Source: Litorivivens sp041625575 (GTDB lineage: Bacteria; Pseudomonadota; Gammaproteobacteria; Pseudomonadales; Spongiibacteraceae). From it: a stretch of 10,507 bases of DNA. Positions 1 through 5,913 of the stretch are shown one piece after another (the first letter of the stretch is position 1; each line of letters begins with the position of its first letter). The stretch is from NCBI GenBank assembly GCA_041625575.1, contig JBFJTG010000111.1, positions 1 through 10,507 on the forward strand, in the 5' to 3' direction. Under the pieces are notes generated by a model. The model saw only the letters and a list, made by a program, of their open reading frames with translations. It was not told where the DNA came from and made no database searches. A program made the position numbers and the translations under genes.

Positions 1-391
1 TTCATTCGATTTGGTTTATGCGTCCCATGTGCTCGAACATGTTGATGACGATCACGCAGCACTGAGGGAAATTCGGCGGATTCTTAGCCCGGAAGGTGTT
101 GCAATCCTTCCTGTTCCTGTTGTTACGAAGGAGACGGTTGAGTATCCTGAGCCAAATCCGTTTGAGACCCACCATGTTCGCGCACCCGGTAAAGACTATT
201 TTGACCGTTATTCGAAATATTTCCCGAAAGTTGAGCTGCTATGCTCGTCCGAGTGTCCCGACGAGTATCAATGCTGGACCTACGAGAATCGGTCCGGCTG
301 GCCATCGACAGAGATGCCATTGCGACCTGCTATGGAGGGCGAAAGGCATGAGGACTATGTTCCTCTGTGCTTCATGTGTTCAGATGCATAG
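1..391 (+). CDS. Class I SAM-dependent methyltransferase, C-terminal part (5' truncated)
   Basis: The reading frame is open from the window's left edge to TAG at 389-391, so the N-terminus with the glycine-rich SAM-binding motif lies outside. What remains starts SFDLVYASHVLEHVDDD and runs on through REIRRILSPEGV. This is the post-motif II signature of Methyltransf_11/25-type class I methyltransferases, where a hydrophobic strand ending in HVLEH is followed by a helix and then by a turn before the next strand. The segment PNPFETHHVRAPGKDYFDRY resembles small-molecule or glycan methyltransferases often found near surface-polysaccharide genes, but no such neighbour is visible here. The substrate cannot be told. 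The TTG at 11-13 is an internal Leu/Val-strand codon, not a start. Family assignment is fairly sure; role is unknown. Confidence 0.85.
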   Translation, partial: SFDLVYASHVLEHVDDDHAALREIRRILSPEGVAILPVPVVTKETVEYPEPNPFETHHVRAPGKDYFDRYSKYFPKVELLCSSECPDEYQCWTYENRSGWPSTEMPLRPAMEGERHEDYVPLCFMCSDA

Positions 392-468
392 TCGCTTGAT
401 ATACCGGTCCTGTACTCTGGGGGGATGTTTTATCTATTCTTGGAGCACCTTATTTTCTCGTCTCTTAA

Positions 469-531
469 ATGAGTTTAAATTCTGTCGTGGTTGAAGATAT
501 GACCGAGTACCTTCCCGGTGTCGTTTACTGA
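469..531 (+). other. Possible 20-residue mini-ORF in the gap before yebC
   Basis: Between the methyltransferase stop and the yebC promoter the only short frame I noticed with an ATG is at 469, encoding MSLNSVVVEDMTEYLPGVVY and ending at TGA 529-531. There is no clear Shine-Dalgarno ahead of the ATG and I recognise no family. It may be chance or the relic of a larger gene. The rest of 392-583 shows no terminator with a T-tract and no RNA gene that I can identify. Confidence 0.12.
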
Positions 532-583
532 AGCATTTCTGAAAGCCCAAGTTCTGTGAGCAGCCTCAAGTCTGCTTTTCTGA

Positions 584-611
584 TTGGCATGTCTCCTAAA
601 TAAGGTAAAAT
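584..611 (+). promoter_or_regulatory. Sigma-70-type promoter for the yebC-like gene
   Basis: A -35 hexamer TTGGCA (584-589) and a -10 hexamer TAAAAT (606-611) each match the sigma-70 consensus at five of six positions and are separated by 16 bp. The expected transcription start near 618 gives a leader of about 27 nt to the ATC at 645, with the Shine-Dalgarno in between. This is inferred from sequence only. Confidence 0.6.
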
Positions 612-631
612 GCTGCCCAGTATCTGTATAC

Positions 632-636
632 AGGAG
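632..636 (+). promoter_or_regulatory. Shine-Dalgarno AGGAG pointing to an ATC start at 645
   Basis: AGGAG at 632-636 lies 8 nt before ATC 645-647, which is an ideal distance. It is 41 nt from the first in-frame ATG at 678, too far to serve it, and the sequence just before 678 (cgtaaagtctcc) holds no purine-rich site. The site therefore supports initiation at 645 on a non-canonical codon. Confidence 0.6.
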
Positions 637-644
637 TAAGTGTC

Positions 645-1361
645 ATCGGACGCGCATACCAAAACCGTAAAGTCTCCATGGCAAAAACCTCGGACGCTAA
701 AGCGCGCGTCTATAGCCGCTATGCCCGGGAAATCTATGTTTGCGCCAAAAGTGGCGGTTTCGACCCGGCGGGTAATTTGGCCCTGCGCGGTTTGATCGAG
801 CGTGCCAAGCGCGATCAGGTGCCGACGCACGTTATCGAAAACGCCATTAAGAAGGCCCAGGGTGGAGCCGGTGAGGACTACTCGCTTGCCCGCTATGAAG
901 GTTTCGGTCCCGGTGGTTGTATGGTGATTATCGAGTGTCTGACCGACAACCCGAATCGTACCTTTGGCGATGTGAGGCTTTGCTTTACCAAGACCGACAG
1001 CAAAATCGGTACTCAGGGCACCACCAGCCACAGTTTTGACCACTCGGCGATTTTCGTATTCCCCCACGATGACGAAGACGCGGTGATGGAATGTCTGCTG
1101 GAGGCAGACGTCGATCTGACGGATATCGAGGCCGATGCCGGCACGCTCAGCGTATTTGTGCCGCATACCGAATACTTCAAGGCTAAGACGGCCTTGCTGG
1201 AAGGCTTCCCTGACATCGAGTTTGAAGTCGACGAAATTCAGTTTATTCCCCAGGGCTCTACGGTGATTGGCGAAGAACATCGTGAGATGTTTAATAAATT
1301 TATGGATATGCTCGACGATCTGGATGATGTACAGCGGGTATATCACGACGCTGAGGTCTAG
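645..1361 (+). CDS. YebC/PmpR/TACO1-family protein (YeeN-like branch), probable ATC start
   Basis: YebC-family proteins act in the cytoplasm; members have been described as DNA-binding regulators (PmpR) and as ribosome-associated factors that relieve stalling at proline-rich stretches (TACO1, YebC2). This one has the family landmarks: AREIYVCAKSGG, a helical N-domain ending in VPTHVIENAIKKAQGG, then YEGFGPGG, LTDNPNRT, the FDHSAIFVF strand, LLEADVDLTDIE and the C-terminal DDVQRVYH. From 645 it would be 238 residues, usual for the family; from the ATG at 678 it would be 227. I prefer 645 because the preceding codons spell GRAYQNRKVSMAKT, matching the conserved start MGR(A/S)..xRK.SMAKT of gammaproteobacterial homologues, and because AGGAG sits 8 nt upstream. 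No in-frame ATG, GTG or TTG lies between the stop at 606-608 and 678. The gene is a single transcription unit closed by a strong terminator. Which of the two molecular roles applies is not decidable here. Confidence 0.93.
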   Translation: MGRAYQNRKVSMAKTSDAKARVYSRYAREIYVCAKSGGFDPAGNLALRGLIERAKRDQVPTHVIENAIKKAQGGAGEDYSLARYEGFGPGGCMVIIECLTDNPNRTFGDVRLCFTKTDSKIGTQGTTSHSFDHSAIFVFPHDDEDAVMECLLEADVDLTDIEADAGTLSVFVPHTEYFKAKTALLEGFPDIEFEVDEIQFIPQGSTVIGEEHREMFNKFMDMLDDLDDVQRVYHDAEV

Positions 1362-1388
1362 CGAGCAGAGCGCAAGTAGTTGAACGTT

Positions 1389-1411
1389 AAGGGGCCTTGG
1401 GGCCCCTTTTT
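1389..1411 (+). terminator. Intrinsic terminator of the yebC-like gene
   Basis: An 8-bp perfect stem (AAGGGGCC at 1389-1396, GGCCCCTT at 1401-1408) closes a TTGG tetraloop and is followed directly by a T-run (1407-1411). It begins 27 nt after the yebC stop codon. It is a textbook rho-independent terminator and isolates this gene from the downstream one. Confidence 0.92.
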
Positions 1412-1547
1412 AGTGAGTAAACTCTGCCGGATTGAAGCTTTAGAGGGCTTTCCGGGTTTTGGCCCTCATACTCTTGCTTGTCATGAGTAGAGTCATCGTG
1501 GCATCGTGTTAGCTAAGGTATTCATCGAAAGAGGCTAAAACACCGGA

Positions 1548-2327
1548 ATGAGCGAACACATTATAAAAATAGCAGATGATTTCTGGAATATTCGCGGCGA
1601 GTTCAAGATTGGTGGTGTACTGAATATCGGTACTCATGCTTCATTAGTGCGCTGCGGCAGTGGCAAATACGTTTTGTTGGATGCCTATACCCTAAATAGC
1701 GCCATCAAAACCGAGATTGACGCCTTAACGAATAATGGTGCGGATATTGAAGCGATCATTAATTTGCACCCATTTCATACAATGCATGTAGCGCGCATGC
1801 ATAAACAATACCCCAAGGCACGGCTTTACGGCACTCAGCGTCATCACGATAAATTCCCCGATTTGCCTTGGCAGCAGGAGCTGACGGAATCTCCGGAATG
1901 CATGGCTTTGTTTGAGCAGGACTTTGAGTTTTCTGTTCCCGATGGGGTCGATTTCATTTCCGGTAACGAGCATCTGCATTTTTCTTCGGTGTTGGCCTAT
2001 CACAAGGCTTCGAAAACGATTCATGTGGACGACACACTCATGTACCTGCCGCTGCCGGGCTTATTGGGTAAATTGAGAAAGCCAGAAGTTGGCTTTCATC
2101 CGACGCTGGCGAGAACCCTGGAGAAGCGGGCAGGGGCTAGCCAGGATTTTCGCAACTGGGCAATACAGTTAAGCGAACGCTGGGGCGCTACGGAAAATCT
2201 TTGCGCCGCGCATTCTGCCACCTTGCTCGATGCTAACAATTCTGGTGACTCCATCGCCGCGCGGATGCTGCGCGCCGTGCAGAAAGTAGAGAAAACATTA
2301 AAGGCGCATGAGAAGAAATATAAATAA
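1548..2327 (+). CDS. Metallo-beta-lactamase-fold-like protein (DUF4336-like), function unknown
   Basis: This 259-residue soluble protein has no signal peptide. Its order of elements fits a metallo-beta-lactamase-like fold: a first strand pair (VLNIGTHASLVRCGSGKYVLLDAY, roughly 24-47), a loop rich in histidines after a strand (AIINLHPFHTMHV, 69-81), KQYPKARLYGTQRHHDKFPDLPW, an NEHLHFSS segment (140-147) and KTIHVDDTLMYLP (156-168), which resembles the Asp strand of the fold. The canonical HxHxDH is absent: the histidines are H74, H77 and H80, spaced HxxHxxH, so metal binding is uncertain. The resemblance to DUF4336-type proteins is from memory of their PNxxHH and YPxAxxYG pattern. The ATG at 1548 has only a weak, distant GAGG at 1531-1534. 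The C-terminus (KVEKTLKAHEKKYK) is a lysine-rich helix. Substrate and role are unknown. Confidence 0.7.
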   Translation: MSEHIIKIADDFWNIRGEFKIGGVLNIGTHASLVRCGSGKYVLLDAYTLNSAIKTEIDALTNNGADIEAIINLHPFHTMHVARMHKQYPKARLYGTQRHHDKFPDLPWQQELTESPECMALFEQDFEFSVPDGVDFISGNEHLHFSSVLAYHKASKTIHVDDTLMYLPLPGLLGKLRKPEVGFHPTLARTLEKRAGASQDFRNWAIQLSERWGATENLCAAHSATLLDANNSGDSIAARMLRAVQKVEKTLKAHEKKYK

Positions 2328-2408
2328 AATTTAAGTGTGCCCGGGTATGACAACTCGTGGGTGATTCTTTGTCTGCAACTTGATCGCAAGTGAGAGGTGG
2401 AGCAGCGT

Positions 2409-2765
2409 ATGTATTACATTTTGTATGTGGGGGCGGCGTTAAATTTTATAGCAGCGTTTAAGCTGCTCTCCGAAATAATTTCATCTCCTCCTTCGAAAGA
2501 TGGCCCCGGAGACTATTTGTTCTTGAAAATGTTTGTTGTGGGCGTGGCCGTAACTTTCGGTTCACTCTACATCTACTTATTCAACAACCTTGAGTACATT
2601 GTTCCCTTCTTGATATTTGGCGCTTCTTTAAAATCTTGGGCCTTTATCATTTCCTTGTATCTGTTAAGCGTTAAGCGAATCGGAAGGCGTTTGTTCGTGG
2701 AGTTAGGTGTTTCAAATGGAATAGTGGCGGCTTTGTTTTGGTGGCTCATACAACAACACCTTTGA
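2409..2765 (+). CDS. Small four-helix integral membrane protein, unknown function
   Basis: I do not recognise a family. The 118-residue protein is almost entirely hydrophobic with four likely membrane helices at about residues 3-22, 38-58, 63-87 and 96-116. The loop between helices 1 and 2 carries SSPPSKDGPGD, and the loop between 3 and 4 is basic (SVKRIGRR), which by the positive-inside rule puts that loop and both termini in line with a cytoplasmic 3-4 loop. I chose ATG 2409 because GAGGTGGAG (2394-2402) then forms a Shine-Dalgarno 6 nt away; the in-frame GTG at 2397 would lie inside that site. The next gene begins 26 nt after its stop, so the two are probably co-transcribed. It could be an accessory anchor for the neighbouring lipoprotein, but that is a guess. 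Confidence 0.75.
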   Translation: MYYILYVGAALNFIAAFKLLSEIISSPPSKDGPGDYLFLKMFVVGVAVTFGSLYIYLFNNLEYIVPFLIFGASLKSWAFIISLYLLSVKRIGRRLFVELGVSNGIVAALFWWLIQQHL

Positions 2766-2791
2766 AATTTTTTATGGAGAATGGGGGCGGT

Positions 2792-3538
2792 ATGGATACT
2801 AATAATCATAAAATACACGGTTCACGATGCCTAGTAATCGCCGCCATGATGATGTTGATACCTGGCTGTCGCGACAATGTTGAAGTGCCACCCGGTGGCG
2901 GCAGCATAGATGGCATCGACTATGTGAGTGTTCGCGACGAGCCACAACACCGGCACGAATTCGAAAACGAGCGGGTGCGTATTTACGACGTGCTCTTGCC
3001 GCCCGGCTATGTGACGCTTTACCACGCCCATATTCAGGACACGATCTACCTTGTTGTGCAGGGTTCGACATTGAAAACGAAGGCCGTAGTAGGCACCTCA
3101 ATACCTATAGCCCTTCCGCTCCCTTCGGGCATGCTGATGTGGAACGAGCACGCCAAGGGGGCGTCGATTCATCAAGTGACGAATACGGGTGATAACTCAG
3201 CCAGATTGATGGGCGTGGAGTTGAAGCACGAAGCGGCGGCCTTTAAACGCAATGCTATCGTCGCCAAAGGGCTGAGTCTGGCAAATACCTACTCGAAAGT
3301 GCGAGTGTACAAATTGAAATTAGCTCCGGGCGAAGGCAGCGGCAAAATAGGCCCCGGTTTTGCCGGGCTAATGATTGCCTTAAGCGAAGCAACCGCAACG
3401 GTGCGGTCTGCAAATGCATCGCAGCGAATCGCGTCCTTCGAGCCTGCTTCGTGGCAGTGGCTGGACGAAAGCGATGACTTAAGTATCACCAATATTGGGC
3501 TCTCGACCTATGAAGCTGTGCTTTATGAATTGCCCTAG
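2792..3538 (+). CDS. Two-cupin lipoprotein with a degenerate second cupin
   Basis: The 248-residue product from ATG 2792 has a short lipoprotein signal (hydrophobic CLVIAAMMMLIPGC) with Cys26 as the expected lipidation site. The residue after it is Arg, not Asp, which favours the outer membrane. The first cupin runs from about residue 57: FENERVRIYDVLLPPGYVTLYHAH supplies H78 and H80, and SIHQVTNTG supplies H127, matching a cupin metal site. The second half repeats the pattern (YSKVRVYKLKLAPGEGSG, then AGLMIALSEA) but lacks histidines, so it is probably structural. The start at 2792 has a purine-rich stretch GGAGAATGGGGG ahead; an ATG at 2774 and a GTG at 2738 in the same frame would add residues before the signal peptide and the latter would overlap the upstream gene. 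It follows the membrane protein gene by 26 nt. Ligand and enzymatic activity are unknown. Confidence 0.8.
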   Translation: MDTNNHKIHGSRCLVIAAMMMLIPGCRDNVEVPPGGGSIDGIDYVSVRDEPQHRHEFENERVRIYDVLLPPGYVTLYHAHIQDTIYLVVQGSTLKTKAVVGTSIPIALPLPSGMLMWNEHAKGASIHQVTNTGDNSARLMGVELKHEAAAFKRNAIVAKGLSLANTYSKVRVYKLKLAPGEGSGKIGPGFAGLMIALSEATATVRSANASQRIASFEPASWQWLDESDDLSITNIGLSTYEAVLYELP

Positions 3539-3565
3539 CTTACGCTGGGTATATGGCGTGCGCCG

Positions 3566-3578
3566 GACATCGGATGTC
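3566..3578. repeat. Perfect 6-bp inverted repeat GACATC-G-GATGTC
   Basis: A perfect dyad with a single-base centre lies in the gap between the cupin lipoprotein and the DUF6632-like gene. It has no T-tract, so it is not an intrinsic terminator. It might be an operator half-site pair for a regulator acting on the downstream gene, or chance. Confidence 0.3.
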
Positions 3579-3633
3579 GCGAGTTTAAAAGTAGCCAGGA
3601 TATTTTTGTGTATTCACATTTCCCGGAGGCATC

Positions 3634-4005
3634 ATGAATGATTTAAAACAGCGTCTACTCCCCCCACTACTGGTCTTTGGTGGCATTGCCATGCTCAGCG
3701 CCTACCCGCTGTCTATCGTTTGGCCTTCGGGCTGGCATTGGGGAGTGGAGGGCGAGCATTACTTTCATATGCTACTCGCCGTTTACGCAACGCTCGGTGT
3801 GTTTTTACTCTTGGCGGCTAAAGCACCGGAAGCACATCGCAGTCTGTTGCAGTTCACCGCGTGGTCCAGCATCGCTCACGGTCTGCTGATGACGGCGCAG
3901 TCGTTTACGCTCGCTCAGCATGGCCACTTGCTTGGCGATGTAGCGGCTATGCTGGGCCTTGGGCTTGGCATATTGGTACTTATGCCGCCCAAATCCTCAG
4001 CTTAG
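3634..4005 (+). CDS. DUF6632-like small membrane protein
   Basis: This 123-residue protein has about four membrane segments (near 9-28, 46-62, 74-92 and 100-118). The signature pieces YPLSIVWPSGWHWG, EHYFHMLLAVYATLGVFLL, HRSLLQFTAWSSIAHG and QHGHLLGD match, from memory, the DUF6632 family of uncharacterised proteobacterial membrane proteins, and the length is right. The conserved His and Trp residues at the membrane edge suggest a cofactor or lipid site, but none has been shown to my knowledge. GGAGG (3625-3629) sits 4 nt before the ATG, a strong ribosome site. The gene converges with the crotonase gene, with only 8 bp between the stop codons and no terminator visible between them. Confidence 0.82.
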   Translation: MNDLKQRLLPPLLVFGGIAMLSAYPLSIVWPSGWHWGVEGEHYFHMLLAVYATLGVFLLLAAKAPEAHRSLLQFTAWSSIAHGLLMTAQSFTLAQHGHLLGDVAAMLGLGLGILVLMPPKSSA

Positions 4006-4013
4006 CTCTGCGC

Positions 4014-4829
4014 TTAACGACCTGTGTAATTCGGCTCACGCGGCTCAAACATCGCCGTAATACCTTCTTGCAGGTCTTTTGAGGGGCTGATGTTGTCAAA
4101 TACGTAGGGTGCAATAGCCTTAGCGGCGGCTAGCGGACCTTCACGATCGCCAATAAAGGCATTTTGCAGGGTGCCTTGCACACCTATCGGTGCGGCACTG
4201 GCGATTCGCTCGGCGATCTCCATGGCGCGCTTGAAGGCTTGGCCGTCTGGCACCAGTTCTTGTACCAGACCAATGCGGTGGGCTTCCGCCGCGTCGAAGC
4301 GATCACCGGTTAACAGCCAGCGCATGGCATTACCCCAGCCCGCACGACCCAATAGGCGCTCTACTCCGCCCCCTAAGGGCATCAAGCCACGACGGATTTC
4401 CGATTGCTCAAAGCTTGCGCTTTGCTCGGCCACCACGATGTCAGTACCCAGCGCCAATTCGATGCCAGCGGTAAAGCAGCGGCCGTTAATGGCTGTGAGC
4501 ATAGGCTTGCTTCGCAGGCGTCCCACCTGGCCTCCAACTCCGCACCAGTTGAAAGGTTCTACCTGATTTTCTTCGGTCATTGGGCGCACGGTATTGCCTT
4601 CCTGCCCGCTGAGTACCGGTGCCATATCAATGAGGTCCAGTCCTGCGGTAAACAGGTCGAGCGTGGAATAGAGCACGCCACAGCGCAGCTCGGGGTCGTA
4701 ACACAGGCGAGTGTAGGCGGCCGACAGGCCACGGAACATCTCGGTGTTCATGGCATTTTTCTTGTCCGGGCGGTTTAGTCCTATAGTTAATATCGCGCCG
4801 GACTGTTCAATTTTGAGTAAATCGGTCAT
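4014..4829 (-). CDS. Enoyl-CoA hydratase/isomerase (crotonase) family protein
   Basis: Crotonase enzymes act on acyl-CoA thioesters in the cytoplasm, typically adding water across an enoyl double bond or isomerising it. The 271-residue product has the family order: ILTIGLNRPDKKNAMN (13-28), the first oxyanion-hole loop LFTAGLDL (59-66), the second AINGRCFTAGIELAL (113-127), then SFEQSEIRRGLMPLGGG (139-155) and the GDRFDAAEAHRIGLVQELV helix pair (176-193). Both glutamates that act as acid and base in rat enoyl-CoA hydratase (E144, E164) have counterparts at E124 and E144, so hydratase activity is plausible; the exact substrate is unknown. The start at 4829 (MTDLLKIEQ) has AAGGTG a few bases upstream; an ATG at 4889 in frame is ruled out since it would translate through the operators. 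The gene diverges from the HxlR regulator gene and is very probably its target. Confidence 0.93.
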   Translation of the reverse strand: MTDLLKIEQSGAILTIGLNRPDKKNAMNTEMFRGLSAAYTRLCYDPELRCGVLYSTLDLFTAGLDLIDMAPVLSGQEGNTVRPMTEENQVEPFNWCGVGGQVGRLRSKPMLTAINGRCFTAGIELALGTDIVVAEQSASFEQSEIRRGLMPLGGGVERLLGRAGWGNAMRWLLTGDRFDAAEAHRIGLVQELVPDGQAFKRAMEIAERIASAAPIGVQGTLQNAFIGDREGPLAAAKAIAPYVFDNISPSKDLQEGITAMFEPREPNYTGR

Positions 4830-4841
4830 GCTGGCACCTTG

Positions 4842-4864
4842 TTTGGTTGTTAAAGGCAACCAAA
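4842..4864. promoter_or_regulatory. Operator 1: inverted repeat TTTGGTTG-N7-CAACCAAA
   Basis: The left arm TTTGGTTG (4842-4849) and the right arm CAACCAAA (4857-4864) are perfectly complementary. The dyad centre is 4853. It lies 13 nt from the crotonase start and covers the expected start of the crotonase transcript. It shares its half-site TTGGTTG with operator 2. Assignment to the adjacent HxlR protein is inference. Confidence 0.7.
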
Positions 4865-4889
4865 ATACCTTTTTGGTTGCAGAAAGCAA
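4862..4889 (-). promoter_or_regulatory. Candidate crotonase promoter inside the operators
   Basis: On the minus strand TTGCTT (4889-4884) and TATTTT (4867-4862) are 16 bp apart and resemble -35 and -10 boxes. The expected start near 4855 leaves a leader of about 25 nt. The -35 falls in operator 2 and the -10 next to operator 1, an arrangement expected for repression. I could not find a comparably good plus-strand promoter for the regulator. Confidence 0.45.
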
Positions 4890-4895
4890 CCAAAA
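4871..4895. promoter_or_regulatory. Operator 2: inverted repeat TTTTGGTTGC-N5-GCAACCAAAA
   Basis: Perfect 10-bp arms (4871-4880 and 4886-4895) flank a 5-nt centre AGAAA. The dyad centre 4883 is 30 bp from that of operator 1, close to three helical turns, so two dimers would bind the same DNA face. It covers the likely crotonase -35 and ends 19 nt before the regulator's ATG, fitting control of both genes. Confidence 0.75.
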
Positions 4896-4914
4896 TTATT
4901 TGCATGGGAGTCGT

Positions 4915-5382
4915 ATGGCCAAGGTTCAGCATGTCTGCTCGCTCACCGCCGCTCTTGATCTGATGGGCGATGCCTGGACCCTCGTTATCGTGCGCGAAGC
5001 CTTTCTGGGTAGCGAGCGCTTTGGGGATTTTCGGCGCCAGACCGGTATCGCCAAAAATGTGCTGGCCGATCGCCTGCAGAGACTGGTAGACCATAACGTA
5101 TTCGAAAAAGTAGATATTGGCGATTCTGGCGTACGCTACGTCTACCGGCTTACTCTGAAAGGGGAGGAGTTGATGCCGATTTTAGTGACCATGTACCAGT
5201 GGGCTGATAAGTGGGTATACGGAGAGGGCAATGAACCTCTGCTGTTTAAACATGCCGGTAGCGGCGAGCTGCTGCCCAAGTTGGTGCTGCGCCGCGCCAA
5301 TGGTCAGCCCATTGACCGACGTCAAGTGATAGCCGAGCCCGGACCGGGTGCGGATGCGCCTATCAAGGCGCGATTCGCGTAA
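4915..5382 (+). CDS. HxlR-family winged-helix transcriptional regulator
   Basis: The 155-residue protein is a small winged-helix DNA-binding regulator. The HxlR signature is clear: HVCSLTAALDLMGDAWTLVIVREAFLG (6-32), FGDFRRQTGIAKNVLADRLQRLVDHNVFEKV (36-66) with the recognition helix near GIAKNVLADRLQRL, and the wing VRYVYRLTLKGEEL (73-86). Cys8, at the position used for thiol sensing in some HxlR proteins such as HypR, is the only cysteine, so redox or electrophile sensing is possible. A C-terminal extension (about 105-155, ending GPGADAPIKARFA) is common in proteobacterial members. I chose ATG 4915 because GGGAG (4906-4910) is 4 nt upstream; a longer frame reaching back to 4744 would run across the operators and the crotonase gene. 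It is divergent from the crotonase and probably represses both genes through the two inverted repeats. Confidence 0.94.
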   Translation: MAKVQHVCSLTAALDLMGDAWTLVIVREAFLGSERFGDFRRQTGIAKNVLADRLQRLVDHNVFEKVDIGDSGVRYVYRLTLKGEELMPILVTMYQWADKWVYGEGNEPLLFKHAGSGELLPKLVLRRANGQPIDRRQVIAEPGPGADAPIKARFA

Positions 5383-5441
5383 GCCAGAGTGCAATGTCCT
5401 TAGTCTGATAAACTTCAAATAGCTCAACCAGGGAGGTGGCA

Positions 5442-5858
5442 GTGGGATACATCGCTAAATGCCACTGTGGGGATGTGACACTTGCCTGTGAGGGCGAGCC
5501 CGATCCCATTGTTATGTGTCATTGCGAGTTGTGTCAGCGTCGAACCGGCAGCCTCTTTGGCATAGCGGCATGGTTTGGGCGTACGTCCGTGAAAATTACC
5601 GGCGTTACCACTGAATATACCCGCACCACCGGTGATGCGAATTTACCTTTCACGTTTAACTTCTGTCCGGGCTGCGGCACTTCGATATGGTGGTTGCCCG
5701 CCAGAGCGGACGGAGCATTAAAAGGGAAAATAGCGATCGCAGGCGGCTGCTTTACCGAAACGCCGCTGCCCGAACCGACCCTATCAATCTACGAGAAACA
5801 TAGACATGCCTGCGTGGTGCCACCAAAGTCTGCGACAAAATATCATGCCGGGCTGTGA
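5442..5858 (+). CDS. GFA-family zinc protein (Mss4-like fold)
   Basis: The family is named for the glutathione-dependent formaldehyde-activating enzyme, though most members are uncharacterised. The 138-residue product has the full cysteine set: C7, C9 (KCHCGDV), C26, C28, C31 (CHCELCQRRTG) and C75, C78 (FCPGCGTSIWW), which would bind two zinc ions in the Mss4-like fold. The length is typical for a single-domain member. I chose GTG 5442 because GGGAGG (5431-5436) then lies 5 nt upstream; the GTG at 5436 overlaps that site. The gene follows the HxlR regulator gene by about 60 bp on the same strand, with no terminator visible, so read-through from the regulator is possible. Actual formaldehyde activity should not be assumed. 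Confidence 0.92.
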   Translation: MGYIAKCHCGDVTLACEGEPDPIVMCHCELCQRRTGSLFGIAAWFGRTSVKITGVTTEYTRTTGDANLPFTFNFCPGCGTSIWWLPARADGALKGKIAIAGGCFTETPLPEPTLSIYEKHRHACVVPPKSATKYHAGL

Positions 5859-5913
5859 CGGGGCGATGTTGGGGAATTCACGTGGCTTGTAACAACGAAT
5901 AGTAAGGATTGTT

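Noticed and set aside
525..1346. A 273-codon open frame on the minus strand opposite the yebC-like gene
   Set aside because: It is fully antisense to a clear family member, has no recognisable domain, and is explained by the codon bias of the sense gene.
1443..1467. Inverted repeat GAGGGC-N13-GCCCTC after the yebC terminator
   Set aside because: Only 6 bp with a long loop and no T-tract; it follows a strong terminator and needs no function.
4830..4889. N-terminal extension of the crotonase to an ATG at 4889
   Set aside because: It would translate through both operators and the promoter; the family's N-terminus and the ribosome site agree with 4829.
4744..4914. N-terminal extension of the HxlR protein back to 4744
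   Set aside because: It overlaps the crotonase gene and the operators; the HxlR family starts near the MAKVQHVCS segment and GGGAG precedes ATG 4915.
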